From contig JADYUL010000008.1 in assembly GCA_021531795.1 (NCBI GenBank), positions 28,974-92,973 on the forward strand: a stretch of 64,000 bases of DNA, read 5' to 3'. A program made the position numbers and the translations under genes. Below the pieces are notes generated by a model that searched no databases, was not told where the DNA came from, and saw nothing but the letters and a program-made list of their open reading frames with translations. Shown in pieces: positions 52,749-61,632 of the stretch. Origin of the DNA: Lacrimispora saccharolytica (GTDB lineage Bacteria; Bacillota; Clostridia; Lachnospirales; Lachnospiraceae). How positions within the stretch are numbered: the stretch's first letter is position 1; every line of letters starts with the position of its first letter.

Positions 52749-53918
52749 ATGAAAAAATATTCTGAATTGCTTAAGAAAAATGCGATGATGATTGTCCTGG
52801 TCCTGGTATATATTTTCTTCACTATCATGACAGACGGACAGATGTTCCAGCCGCTTAATTTCAATGCTTTGATTACACAGAATGCTTATGTATACATTCT
52901 TGCGGTTGGTATGCTTATGTGTATGTTGACAGGTGGTAATATCGACCTTTCCTGTGGTGCCTTCGTATGCTTCATGGGTGCTGTCGGCGGTATATTGATG
53001 GTTACAAAGGGTGTTAACACTCCGGTATCAATTCTGCTTATGCTGGTTGTAGGTATTATCTACGGTGTCATCTTAGGTTATCTTATTGCATATGTTAATA
53101 TCCCACCGTGGATTGCAACACTTGCAGGTTTCCTTGCCTTCAGAGGCTGGGGTACAGCGTTACTCTCTGCTAATTCAACAACAGGTAGTATTGCTCCGTT
53201 CCCGGATTTATTCTTAAAGATATTCTCAGGCAAGATTTTCAGCACACCTATTACACAGTTCAACATGGTATGCTTCTGTGTAGGTATAGTTGCAAGTATT
53301 CTTGTTGTTGTACTTAACGTAAGAGCCAGAGCCAATAAGGTTAAGAAGGGCTATGAGGCTGAGTCTGTAGTAAGTCTTATTGTTAAGACAGTGCTTACAG
53401 TAGCTGCAATCTTACTCTTTGCTTATAAGCTCGCTAAGGCAGGTGGTATTCCTACAGTTCTTGTATGGGTTGTTGCTATCGTACTAATCTATCACTTTAT
53501 TACAAGTAAGACCACTCTTGGCCGTTACTTCTATACTATCGGTGGAAATGCTGAAGCAACAAGACTTTCAGGTGTAGATACCAAGAAGATCATGTTCTTT
53601 GCTTACCTCAATATGGCTGTTCTTACGGTTATTACTTCATACATCGTTATCGCAAGATTCCAGGCTGCCAATTCAACAGCCGGAACCAACTATGAGATGG
53701 ATGCCATTGCAGGCTGTGTAGTTGGTGGTGTATCTGCTTACGGTGGATCCGGAACAGTATTCGGAATGGTAGTTGGTGCGACTCTTATCGGTGTTATCAA
53801 CCTCGGTATGTCACTTATGGGTGTTGATGCCAACTGGCAGAAGGTCGTTAAGGGTGTAGTTCTCCTTGGCGCTGTAGTATTTGATATCCTTGCTAACAAG
53901 GACAAAAAGTTAAGCTAA
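52749..53918 (+). CDS. Sugar ABC transporter permease 2 (XylH/GguB type)
   Basis: 389 residues, a paralogue of the preceding permease with the same blocks ('TTLGRYFYTIGGNAEATRLSGVDTKKIMFFAYLNM', 'EMDAIAGCVVGGVSAYGGSGTVFGMVVGATLIG'). Most CUT2 importers use a homodimer from one permease gene; two adjacent full-length copies suggest a heterodimeric pore. AAAGGAGT precedes the ATG by 8 nt; 14 nt after the first permease. Last gene of the operon; strong terminator follows. Confidence 0.94.
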   Translation: MKKYSELLKKNAMMIVLVLVYIFFTIMTDGQMFQPLNFNALITQNAYVYILAVGMLMCMLTGGNIDLSCGAFVCFMGAVGGILMVTKGVNTPVSILLMLVVGIIYGVILGYLIAYVNIPPWIATLAGFLAFRGWGTALLSANSTTGSIAPFPDLFLKIFSGKIFSTPITQFNMVCFCVGIVASILVVVLNVRARANKVKKGYEAESVVSLIVKTVLTVAAILLFAYKLAKAGGIPTVLVWVVAIVLIYHFITSKTTLGRYFYTIGGNAEATRLSGVDTKKIMFFAYLNMAVLTVITSYIVIARFQAANSTAGTNYEMDAIAGCVVGGVSAYGGSGTVFGMVVGATLIGVINLGMSLMGVDANWQKVVKGVVLLGAVVFDILANKDKKLS

Positions 53919-53942
53919 ATTATAAAATCCATTAATCATATG

Positions 53943-53970
53943 GGGAGCCGTTTACCGGCTCCCTTTTTTT
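53943..53970 (+). terminator. Terminator after sugar importer operon
   Basis: GGGAGCCG (53943-53950) pairs with CGGCTCCC (53956-53963), then TTTTTTT. Confidence 0.92.
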
Positions 53971-53971
53971 A

Positions 53972-53980
53972 TGGTAAAAT
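53972..53980 (+). promoter_or_regulatory. Extended -10 box 6 nt before cca ATG
   Basis: TGGTAAAAT (TG 53972-53973, TAAAAT 53975-53980); ATG at 53987 and no SD between. It sits right after the T-run of the previous terminator. Candidate leaderless promoter. Confidence 0.55.
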
Positions 53981-53986
53981 CACCCT

Positions 53987-55333
53987 ATGAAAATAAGTTT
54001 ACCCAAGGACGTGGAATATATAATTAATACATTACAGAGGGCGGGCTATGAAGCCTATGCCGTAGGCGGTTGTGTGAGGGATACAATACTTAACAGAGAG
54101 CCCGATGACTGGGATATCACAACCTCTGCTAAGCCCATGGAGATTAAGAAGCTGTTCCCTGTAACGATAGATACCGGTATACAGCACGGAACTGTAACTG
54201 TGCTTAGGAATCATGTTGGATATGAGGTTACAACCTATCGTATTGACGGAGAATATGCCGATAACAGACATCCTAAGGAGGTAATCTTTACAGCCAGTCT
54301 CAAGGAGGATCTGCTGAGGCGGGACTTCACCATCAATGCCATGGCATATAACCATGAAGACGGAATAATTGATGAATATGGCGGTCTTAATGATATAAGT
54401 GACGGGATAATAAGATGCGTGGGTAATCCTTATGACAGGTTCAGCGAGGATGCACTTAGAATCATGCGTGCTGTCAGATTCTCGGCACAGCTCGGCTATA
54501 GGATAGAGGAAGAGACAAGTAAGGCGATAGTTAAGCTTGCTCCAAACCTGTCTACAATATCCGCAGAAAGGATTAACACGGAGCTGACTAAGCTTTTACT
54601 CAGTCCCAATCCGGATTATCTGAGGGATGCCTGCAGACTCGGGATAACCCGTGTGGTTCTGCCCGAATTCGACAAATGCATGGAATGTGAACAGGTTAAT
54701 CCCCATCACTGCTATTCGGTGGGAGAGCACACTCTTCACAGCCTTAGATTTGTGCCTAATGACAGGGTTCTCAGATATACCATGCTCTTTCATGATTTTG
54801 GTAAGCCTGATACCAGGTCTGTCGGTGAGGATGGAAGGATGCATTTCTACGGTCATCCATTAGTCTCTGAGAGAATGGCATCAGATATTATGCACAGACT
54901 TAAATTCGATAACGATACACTGCATGCCGTGAAGCTTCTGTGCAGGAATCATGACCTTGAAATAATAGAGGATAAGAAGCATGTACGCAGAGCCATGAAT
55001 AAGCTTGGCTCAGATAATTTCAGTAAGCTTCTGATGGTGAAGCGGGCAGATTGCATGGCTCAGTCTGATTATAAGAGGGAAGAGAAACTTGCAAGCCTTG
55101 ATAAGCTTGAGTCGATATACAATGAGATAGTAAGTGCCAAAGAATGTGTCTGTATGAAGGATCTGGCTGTATGCGGCAGGGACCTGATTGACTTAGGTGT
55201 TAAGCCCGGACCTGCAATGGGTGCAATCCTTGGTAAGCTGCTAAGTATGGTAATTGACGAGCCTTCGCTAAATGACAGGGAAGTGCTGCTTGATATGGTT
55301 AAGAAGTTAGAATATGAACAGAACAATAATTAA
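53987..55333 (+). CDS. cca: CCA-adding tRNA nucleotidyltransferase
   Basis: Adds or repairs the 3' CCA of tRNAs, needed here because both tRNA genes in the window lack encoded CCA. 448 residues. Class II NTase head: 'YEAYAVGGCVRDTILNREPDDWDITT' (metal-binding D-x-D), 'RRDFTINAMAYN', 'EDALRIMRAVRFSAQLGY'; then an HD domain 'VGEHTLHSLRFV...MLFHDFGKPDTR'. Both A- and C-adding motifs seem present, so probably a full CCA enzyme. No Shine-Dalgarno precedes the ATG. Overlaps the PEGA gene by 20 nt. Confidence 0.93.
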   Translation: MKISLPKDVEYIINTLQRAGYEAYAVGGCVRDTILNREPDDWDITTSAKPMEIKKLFPVTIDTGIQHGTVTVLRNHVGYEVTTYRIDGEYADNRHPKEVIFTASLKEDLLRRDFTINAMAYNHEDGIIDEYGGLNDISDGIIRCVGNPYDRFSEDALRIMRAVRFSAQLGYRIEEETSKAIVKLAPNLSTISAERINTELTKLLLSPNPDYLRDACRLGITRVVLPEFDKCMECEQVNPHHCYSVGEHTLHSLRFVPNDRVLRYTMLFHDFGKPDTRSVGEDGRMHFYGHPLVSERMASDIMHRLKFDNDTLHAVKLLCRNHDLEIIEDKKHVRRAMNKLGSDNFSKLLMVKRADCMAQSDYKREEKLASLDKLESIYNEIVSAKECVCMKDLAVCGRDLIDLGVKPGPAMGAILGKLLSMVIDEPSLNDREVLLDMVKKLEYEQNNN

Positions 55334-56732
55334 ACGGATAACTGCATATTGTGTCATGTCGGTGTGCCTGATAATGCTGACAGGCTGCACCGGTAATAAG
55401 CAGACTCTGGCAGAAGCCATGAGTGAGAGTGAAGATACCGGCTTTGTGGTAACCAAGGCAGGCATGTATGACAGTGCGGATAACGAGGCTGTTATTCTTG
55501 GAAGAGACGCAGACAAGAGGACTATTACCTTCTTCTGTCTGGAGCTTGGTAAGAAATATACATTAAATTACGACGGAGCCACCAAATTCTATGACAAATA
55601 TGACTCTGCAATGACTGTTGATCAGGTGGAGGCCGGAAGTATAGTTGACATAACATTCCTAAAAGCGAAGAAACTTCTTAACTCAGTTAAGGAATCACCC
55701 TCGGCCTTCGTCATCGACTCGGAGGGCGATTTTTCCATAGAAGAGGAAAATAAGAGGATGGTGATAGGACCGAAGGAATACAAGCTTGAGGGGGCATTGG
55801 TGTTAAACGACGGCAAACCTGCCGAGCTTATGGACATCAATGCCGTGGACGGAATCAGAGTCAGAGGCATTGATTCAAGGGTCATCAGTATAAATATCAC
55901 AGACGGACACGGATATCTGAGGCTGAACGGAGCGGACTATTTCGAGGGCGGCTGGATTGAGATCAATAAGCGGATGATTAAAAAAGTTACCAAGGATATG
56001 CTGATTGCGGTTCCGACAGGCAGGGTAAGTGTGTCGCTCAGCAAGGGAAGTGTGACCTTTGAGGAGGAATATGACGTCAGAGAGGGCGAGGAATGTGTGG
56101 TCGAGCTTAATGAAACCAACTTCACCGAGCCCGATGCGGAGGGAACGGTTATTTTCGTCATGACGCCGTCGGATGCGACAGTATACATAGACGGCGAAAT
56201 TGTAGATACGTCCATGCCGGCTCTTCTAAGCTTCGGTATTCACCAGCTTATGGCCAAGGCGGACGGCTATCAGACTCTGACTCAGTATATTAAGGTAGGC
56301 ACGAAAAACGCGACTCTTGATATTACTCTTGAGCCGGCGGACAGTAAGAGTGTATCGCCCACGGTATCGGTTGCGGTGGATGGAGTGACACCGGCAGTAA
56401 CACCGACGCTTACGGTAACTCCTACGCCAATGCCTACGGTTGCGGTACCTACAGAGGCTGTGAGTGTGTCTGATGAGGGTAGCAGGGTGGACGGATACAA
56501 GGTGACGATTGCGACCCCTGTCGGAGCTGAGGTCTACGTGGACGGAAGCTATGTGGGAGTGGCTCCGGCATCGTTTACCAAGGTCAGCGGCAAGCATGAG
56601 ATTACGCTGCGCCTGGCAGAGTATCTGACCAGAACCTACACAATAGGCATAGATAACAGCCAGAAGGACGAGGTATTCTCCTTTGCGGATCTGGTAAGGG
56701 AGAACTCTGAAGAAGAATCTTCGGACGAATAA
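55314..56732 (+). CDS. Lipoprotein with PEGA domains
   Basis: 472 residues. Lipoprotein signal with lipobox 'IMLTGCTGN'. Residues ~40-230 form a beta-rich region of unknown family ('ITFFCLELGKKYTLNYDGATKFYDKY', 'GSIVDITFLKAKKLLNSVKES'). A first PEGA domain around 285-340 ('GTVIFVMTPSDATVYIDGEIVDTSMPALLSFGIHQLMAKADGY'), a Pro/Thr/Val linker (~345-385) and a second PEGA domain ~390-455 ('VTIATPVGAEVYVDGSYVGVAPASFTKVSGKHEITLRL'). PEGA domains are thought to bind cell-wall or S-layer material, so a surface anchoring or sensing role is inferred. Start overlaps the end of cca by 20 nt. Confidence 0.85.
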   Translation: MNRTIIKRITAYCVMSVCLIMLTGCTGNKQTLAEAMSESEDTGFVVTKAGMYDSADNEAVILGRDADKRTITFFCLELGKKYTLNYDGATKFYDKYDSAMTVDQVEAGSIVDITFLKAKKLLNSVKESPSAFVIDSEGDFSIEEENKRMVIGPKEYKLEGALVLNDGKPAELMDINAVDGIRVRGIDSRVISINITDGHGYLRLNGADYFEGGWIEINKRMIKKVTKDMLIAVPTGRVSVSLSKGSVTFEEEYDVREGEECVVELNETNFTEPDAEGTVIFVMTPSDATVYIDGEIVDTSMPALLSFGIHQLMAKADGYQTLTQYIKVGTKNATLDITLEPADSKSVSPTVSVAVDGVTPAVTPTLTVTPTPMPTVAVPTEAVSVSDEGSRVDGYKVTIATPVGAEVYVDGSYVGVAPASFTKVSGKHEITLRLAEYLTRTYTIGIDNSQKDEVFSFADLVRENSEEESSDE

Positions 56733-56784
56733 GAAGAAAAATGCGTAAAATGCGTGTATTTTCAAGGTTTTAAGGGTATTTTTA

Positions 56785-56813
56785 TTGACAAGAAACCAAA
56801 AAAAGGCTATATA
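56785..56813 (+). promoter_or_regulatory. Promoter of HU gene
   Basis: Perfect TTGACA (56785-56790), 17-nt spacer, TATATA (56808-56813): the strongest consensus promoter in the window. Leader ~55 nt with AGGAGG before the ATG. Confidence 0.85.
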
Positions 56814-56874
56814 TAGTATAGGCGTCTAATAGGGGGCGCAAAATATTACATAAGTAATCTAGGAGGAAATTTCC

Positions 56875-57150
56875 ATGAACAAGACAGAATTAGTTGCAGC
56901 TATTTCAGAGCAGGCTAATATTTCTAAGAAGGACGCTGAGGCAGCTCTTAAGGCTTTTACAGACACAGTAGCAGCAGAGCTTAAGAAGGGTGAGAAGATC
57001 CAGTTAGTTGGATTTGGTACATTCGAGGTTTCTGAGAGAGCAGCAAGAGAGGGTAGAAATCCTCAGACAGGTGCTACAATGAAGATCGCAGCTACTAAGG
57101 CTCCTAAGTTTAAGGCTGGTAAGGCTCTTAAGGATCTTGTTAACGCATAA
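56875..57150 (+). CDS. hup: HU-family DNA-binding protein
   Basis: 91-residue histone-like protein, homodimer that bends and compacts DNA. '[28 protein letters not shown]' (helices), '[28 protein letters not shown]' (arm start with the G-R-N-P-x-T-G signature) and '[16 protein letters not shown]'. Strong SD and consensus promoter fit high expression; its own terminator follows. It is a conceivable partner for bent structures such as the palindrome array. Confidence 0.97.
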   Translation: MNKTELVAAISEQANISKKDAEAALKAFTDTVAAELKKGEKIQLVGFGTFEVSERAAREGRNPQTGATMKIAATKAPKFKAGKALKDLVNA

Positions 57151-57189
57151 TCTTAAGACTAATTAAGCAAACATGATTGTATAAAATTG

Positions 57190-57217
57190 GCAGGGTTGAT
57201 AAACCCTGCTAATTTTG
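57190..57217 (+). terminator. Terminator after hup
   Basis: GCAGGGTT (57190-57197) pairs with AACCCTGC (57202-57209), then TAATTTTGG. The T-run is broken, so some readthrough into the next genes is likely. Confidence 0.75.
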
Positions 57218-57229
57218 GTTAGGAATAAT

Positions 57230-57469
57230 ATGAGACTGGACAAATACCTTAAGGTATCAAGACTGATAAAGAGAAGAACTATTGCCAATGAGGCCTGTGA
57301 CGCAGACAGAGTACTGGTTAACGGCAATGTTGCCAAGGCAGGCTACAATGTGAAGGTAGGCGATAAGATTACCATCAAATTCGGCAACAAGGAAGTGAAT
57401 GTGGAAGTACTGGCAGTAGAAGAGACCGTTAAGAAGGACGAAGCCAAGGAGCTCTATAAATATCTATGA
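57230..57469 (+). CDS. rqcP: S4-domain RNA-binding protein, RqcP/YabO-like
   Basis: 79 residues consisting of a single S4 domain: 'MRLDKYLKVSRLIKRRTIANEACDADRVLVNGNVAKAGYNVKVGDKITI'. Matches RqcP (YabO), which stabilises peptidyl-tRNA on obstructed 50S subunits during RqcH-driven tail synthesis; Hsp15 is a more distant relative. Located before divIC as in Bacillus (yabO-yabP-yabQ-divIC region). ATG 57230 with TAGGA upstream; the frame from 57215 is not used. Overlaps the next gene by 4 nt. Confidence 0.9.
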   Translation: MRLDKYLKVSRLIKRRTIANEACDADRVLVNGNVAKAGYNVKVGDKITIKFGNKEVNVEVLAVEETVKKDEAKELYKYL

Positions 57470-57780
57470 GAAATCGTTATTTGCGACGACATAGCAGAAA
57501 GAAAAATCCCAATACAGTATCGGTAATACTGATAATAATCATCCTGATCCTGCTTATCATTATCGTTGGTGTCGGCAGACATAATATCCTTGTGAAGCAA
57601 CGGGAATATGACAAGAAGCAGGCTATGCTTGAGGAGCAGATAGAGCAGGAGAAGCTAAGAAGCGAGGAAATCGAGGAATATGGTAAATACACCAAAACCA
57701 AGAAATTCGTCGAGGACATGGCTAAGGAAAAACTGGGACTGGTCAAGGATGATGAGATAGTCTTTAAAGAGGGAGATTAG
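57466..57780 (+). CDS. divIC: Septum formation initiator DivIC/FtsL-like
   Basis: 104 residues: basic cytosolic N-terminus, one membrane helix (~19-37, 'VSVILIIIILILLIIIVGVG'), then an extracytoplasmic coiled coil ('KKQAMLEEQIEQEKLRSEEIEEY') and 'KTKKFVEDMAKEKLGLVKDDEIVFKE', the conserved DivIC end. Structural part of the divisome (FtsL-DivIB-DivIC). ATGA overlap with the RqcP-like gene; tilS starts 2 nt after its stop codon. Confidence 0.92.
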   Translation: MRNRYLRRHSRKKNPNTVSVILIIIILILLIIIVGVGRHNILVKQREYDKKQAMLEEQIEQEKLRSEEIEEYGKYTKTKKFVEDMAKEKLGLVKDDEIVFKEGD

Positions 57781-57782
57781 TA

Positions 57783-59228
57783 ATGATTGCCGCGGTTAGG
57801 GATACTCTTAACCAATTTCATATGATTGATAAAGGAGACAGGGTGCTTGTAGGTCTGTCGGGCGGAGCAGACTCTGTTGCCCTGCTTCTAAACCTTAATA
57901 AGTACAGACTGGAGAGAGGCGACTTTAGTCTGACTGCGATCCATGTCAATCACAATCTCAGGGAGACGGCACTTCGGGACCAAAACTATGCGGTATCGCT
58001 GTGTGAGAGCCTGGACGTCCCGCTTATCATTAGAAGTGTGGACGTTGAGGGCTATGTAAGGAAGCATCATCTGTCGACGGAGGAAGCGGCACGTGAACTT
58101 CGCTACAGAGAATATGCTTCACTTAATATGGATAAAATCGCGGTCGGACATCATATGAATGATGTATCCGAAACCGTTATTATGAATATTTGTCGCGGAA
58201 GCGGTATACACGGAATGTGTGGGATCGCACCCATAAACGGTAAGATAATACGACCGTTAATAAACATAAGCCGGGGTGAGATAGAGGCTTATCTTGCTAA
58301 GAAGAATATGACCTTCTGCGTGGATGAGACCAATCTTAGTACGGATTATACAAGAAATAGGATTAGGCTTGAGGTTCTGCCCTGTCTTAGCGACAGGATA
58401 AACAACAGAGCCATCGAGCATATAGCAAGTATTGGCAGTGACGCCCTGCTTGTTAATGACTTCATTGAAAGTGAACTGAATAAGGTGGCTGACAAAGTCA
58501 TTACTTTCACAGCGGATTACCCGGACAGCTTAAGTGCAGAAGATACGCTGCAGCCTAAAGTGATAGTTAACAGGGCAGAGTTTCTCTCCTGCCATGAGCT
58601 TCTTCAAAGAGAGCTCATCCTCAAAGCCTTTGAGTTGATCACTCCACATCGCAAGGACATCACCAGACGCCATGTGGACGCAGTATGTAAGCTTACCCGG
58701 CACAAGGGCAGTGGTACACTTGACCTGCCCTATAATCTTTGTGCTGAAGCTACCTATGAATCGGTGATACTTCGGGCAAAAGCGCCCACCGACTCACCAA
58801 ACTCAAGCTTTCTGGATACCGGTACTGAGGTAAATACCGGTATTGATACTGAGAAGCTTGTCCGAGAAGGCAGTTTGGCAGTTAAAGTGAATGATTTTTG
58901 CAACCTGAAGTTTAAGCTTTTTCCAAAAGGGGATGTGGATTATACAAGGCCTTTAGAGTATACTAAGTGCTTTGATTATGATAAAATTAACAGTAGGTTG
59001 TGCGTTAGAACCAGACGAAGCGGAGACTATATTGTCATCAATGATAAGGGTGACAGACAGTCGATCAAGGCATACATGGTCAATGAAAAGATTGAGAGAG
59101 ATAAGCGCGACAAGGTGCTCCTGCTTGCATCCGGCAGCAGGATAATCTGGGTAATAGGTCACCGCATAGGTGCAGATGTGAAGATTAGTGAAAGTACAAC
59201 AAGAATTCTTATGGTTGAGGTGGATTAG
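57783..59228 (+). CDS. tilS: tRNA(Ile)-lysidine synthase
   Basis: Converts C34 of the CAU-anticodon tRNA-Ile to lysidine so that it reads AUA. 481 residues. PP-loop 'VLVGLSGGADSVALL', 'HVNHNLRE', 'VGHHMNDVSETVIMNICRGSGIHGMCGI', 'DETNLSTDYTRNRIRLEVLP', and C-terminal TilS domain with 'VRTRRSGDYIVINDKGDRQSIKAYMVN'. Between tilS and hpt there is no gap; order divIC-tilS-hpt-ftsH is conserved in Firmicutes. Confidence 0.95.
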   Translation: MIAAVRDTLNQFHMIDKGDRVLVGLSGGADSVALLLNLNKYRLERGDFSLTAIHVNHNLRETALRDQNYAVSLCESLDVPLIIRSVDVEGYVRKHHLSTEEAARELRYREYASLNMDKIAVGHHMNDVSETVIMNICRGSGIHGMCGIAPINGKIIRPLINISRGEIEAYLAKKNMTFCVDETNLSTDYTRNRIRLEVLPCLSDRINNRAIEHIASIGSDALLVNDFIESELNKVADKVITFTADYPDSLSAEDTLQPKVIVNRAEFLSCHELLQRELILKAFELITPHRKDITRRHVDAVCKLTRHKGSGTLDLPYNLCAEATYESVILRAKAPTDSPNSSFLDTGTEVNTGIDTEKLVREGSLAVKVNDFCNLKFKLFPKGDVDYTRPLEYTKCFDYDKINSRLCVRTRRSGDYIVINDKGDRQSIKAYMVNEKIERDKRDKVLLLASGSRIIWVIGHRIGADVKISESTTRILMVEVD

Positions 59229-59753
59229 ATGGCTGAGCATATTAATGTAATGTTATCGGAAGAAGAGATTAATTCAAGGATTGCGGAACTTGGAGAGCAG
59301 ATAAGCAGGGACTATGAGGGCAAGGAGATCTTCCTTATCTGTATCCTCAAGGGGGCGAGCTTTTTTGCCTGCGAGCTTGCTAAGCGTATCACGGTGCCCG
59401 TGAATATTGATTTTATGAAGGTGTCAAGCTATGGCGGCGGCACGGTCAGCAGCGGACAGGTATCCATTAAGATGGATGTATCTGAGTCCATTGCAGGCAA
59501 GGATGTGCTCATTGTTGAAGATATCATCGATTCCGGCAATACTCTTAACCTGCTTCCCAAGATTCTGATGGAGCGGGGTCCTAAGAGCATCAGACTCTGT
59601 GCGCTTCTGGATAAACCCGACAGACGTGAGGTTGATGTTAAGATGGACTATGTGGGCTTCAGAATCCCGGATAAGTTCGTGGTAGGCTACGGTCTTGATT
59701 ATGACCAGAGATACCGGAATCTGCCATATATCGGAGAGGTTGTGTTTGATTAG
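59229..59753 (+). CDS. hpt: Hypoxanthine phosphoribosyltransferase
   Basis: Salvages hypoxanthine and guanine to IMP and GMP. 174 residues. PRPP-binding motif '[18 protein letters not shown]', '[20 protein letters not shown]' and '[13 protein letters not shown]'-type loop ('[19 protein letters not shown]'), '[23 protein letters not shown]' at the end. ATG follows tilS stop codon directly. In Bacillus the tilS-hpt pair regulates ftsH, which lies next. Confidence 0.96.
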   Translation: MAEHINVMLSEEEINSRIAELGEQISRDYEGKEIFLICILKGASFFACELAKRITVPVNIDFMKVSSYGGGTVSSGQVSIKMDVSESIAGKDVLIVEDIIDSGNTLNLLPKILMERGPKSIRLCALLDKPDRREVDVKMDYVGFRIPDKFVVGYGLDYDQRYRNLPYIGEVVFD

Positions 59754-59761
59754 GATTATTT

Positions 59762-61564
59762 ATGAAGAGTAATAACAGGATATTTAACTTATATTTCATA
59801 ATGATGATAGGTTTTCTGTTGTTCATGGTGTGGTACACCCAATCGAAGGTGGTGAGCAATAACTATACCATGGGACAGTTCAAGAAGGACCTTCAGTCAG
59901 GCAATGTGGTTGAGGTGGTGATTGAGCCCAACAAGGAGGTACCTACAGGTGTGCTTCAGGTGGGGCTAAAGAACGGCAATCACAGAGAACTGAATGTTAC
60001 GGATGTCGGTGAGATTCAGGATACAATGGAGCAGTACGGAGTTGATCCCGTGCTTGAGGATGTTCCCAAGGGTAACTTCCTGTCGGATTATCTGCTTCCC
60101 ATCGTATCGATTATTGCGGTCGGAGCGCTGCTGTTCTTCATGATGGGAGCAGGCGGTGGAGCAGGCGGAGCCAATGCCAAGATGATGAACTTCGGCAAGA
60201 GCAGGGCCAAACTTGATTCCGATACCAAGACCAAGCTTAATGATGTAGCAGGCCTCAGAGAAGAGAAGGAGGATCTGGAGGAAATTATCGATTTCCTTAA
60301 AGACCCTGAGAAATACACCAAAGTCGGAGCAAGAATACCTAAGGGTGTGCTTCTTGAGGGTGCTCCCGGTACAGGTAAGACCCTGCTTGCCAAGGCAGTT
60401 GCGGGAGAAGCTGATGTTCCCTTCTTCAGCATCTCAGGTTCGGATTTTGTGGAGATGTTCGTAGGTGTTGGCGCATCCAGAGTGAGAGACCTCTTTGCCG
60501 AGGCCAAGAAGAATTCTCCATGTATTATCTTTATTGATGAGATAGATGCTGTTGCCAGACGTCGTGGTACCGGTATGGGCGGTGGACACGATGAGAGAGA
60601 GCAGACCCTGAATCAGATGCTTGTCGAGATGGACGGCTTCGGTGTGAACGAGGGCATTATCGTCATGGCTGCAACCAACCGTGTGGATATCCTCGACCCG
60701 GCCATTATGCGACCCGGAAGATTCGACAGAAAGATTGCAGTCGGAGCTCCCGATGTGGCGGGCAGAGAAGAAATTCTGAAAATCCATGCAAGGAATAAGC
60801 CCCTGGCAGAGGATGTGGACTTAAAGCGTGTGGCACAGACCACGGCAGGCTTCACCGGTGCAGACCTTGAGAACCTGTTGAATGAATCGGCCATCTGCGC
60901 AGCTAAGGACAACAGAGCCTTCATTACCATGGAGGATGTCACAAAGTCATTCATTAAGGTAGGAATAGGTTCTGAGAAGAAGAGTAAGATTATCTCAGAT
61001 AAGGAGAAGAAGATAACGGCATACCATGAGTCAGGACATGCTATCCTCTTCCATCTTCTGCCGGATATGAACCCCGTATATACAATTTCGATAATCCCGA
61101 CAGGTCCCGGGGCAGCAGGCTATACCATGCCGCTTCCCGAGAAGGATGAGATGTTCATGACCAATAACACCATGCTTCAGGATATCATGACACTGCTCGG
61201 AGGTCGAATCGCAGAGGAAATCGTCTTCGGAGACATCACAACAGGCGCCTCCAATGACATCAAGAGAGCGACCAATATCGCCCGTAAGATGGTCACCAAG
61301 TACGGTATGTCCGAGCATCTGGGTCTCATCAACTACGATGATGATGACGAGGAGGTATTCATAGGACGTGACCTCGCTCATCCCAGAAGCCACAGCGAAT
61401 ACATCACGGGTGAGATTGATAAGGAAGTTAAGTACATTATTGATGACTGCTACTTGAAGGCTAAGAACATAATCTTAGAAAACCGCGAGGTACTGGATAA
61501 ATCGGCGGCTCTTCTGATAGAGAAGGAGAGAATAACCAGAGAAGAATTCGAGGCATTGTTCTGA
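59762..61564 (+). CDS. ftsH: ATP-dependent zinc metalloprotease FtsH
   Basis: Membrane-bound AAA+ protease for membrane-protein quality control. 600 residues. Membrane helices ~8-26 and ~115-133 with a periplasmic domain between. AAA: Walker A '[14 protein letters not shown]', Walker B '[10 protein letters not shown]', second region of homology '[21 protein letters not shown]'; protease '[14 protein letters not shown]' (HExxH-type zinc site) and third ligand in the '[17 protein letters not shown]' region. A Gly-rich linker '[15 protein letters not shown]' follows the second helix. Terminator downstream. Confidence 0.97.
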   Translation: MKSNNRIFNLYFIMMIGFLLFMVWYTQSKVVSNNYTMGQFKKDLQSGNVVEVVIEPNKEVPTGVLQVGLKNGNHRELNVTDVGEIQDTMEQYGVDPVLEDVPKGNFLSDYLLPIVSIIAVGALLFFMMGAGGGAGGANAKMMNFGKSRAKLDSDTKTKLNDVAGLREEKEDLEEIIDFLKDPEKYTKVGARIPKGVLLEGAPGTGKTLLAKAVAGEADVPFFSISGSDFVEMFVGVGASRVRDLFAEAKKNSPCIIFIDEIDAVARRRGTGMGGGHDEREQTLNQMLVEMDGFGVNEGIIVMAATNRVDILDPAIMRPGRFDRKIAVGAPDVAGREEILKIHARNKPLAEDVDLKRVAQTTAGFTGADLENLLNESAICAAKDNRAFITMEDVTKSFIKVGIGSEKKSKIISDKEKKITAYHESGHAILFHLLPDMNPVYTISIIPTGPGAAGYTMPLPEKDEMFMTNNTMLQDIMTLLGGRIAEEIVFGDITTGASNDIKRATNIARKMVTKYGMSEHLGLINYDDDDEEVFIGRDLAHPRSHSEYITGEIDKEVKYIIDDCYLKAKNIILENREVLDKSAALLIEKERITREEFEALF

Positions 61565-61580
61565 TCGAAAAATATACTAA

Positions 61581-61612
61581 TTTAGCGCACCATAACTCGG
61601 TGCGCTAAATTG
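61581..61612 (+). terminator. Terminator after ftsH
   Basis: TTTAGCGCACC (61581-61591) pairs with GGTGCGCTAAA (61599-61609). Perfect 11-bp stem, short T tail; may be partial. Confidence 0.8.
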
Positions 61613-61632
61613 CAATAGGGAGGAAAAAGAAA

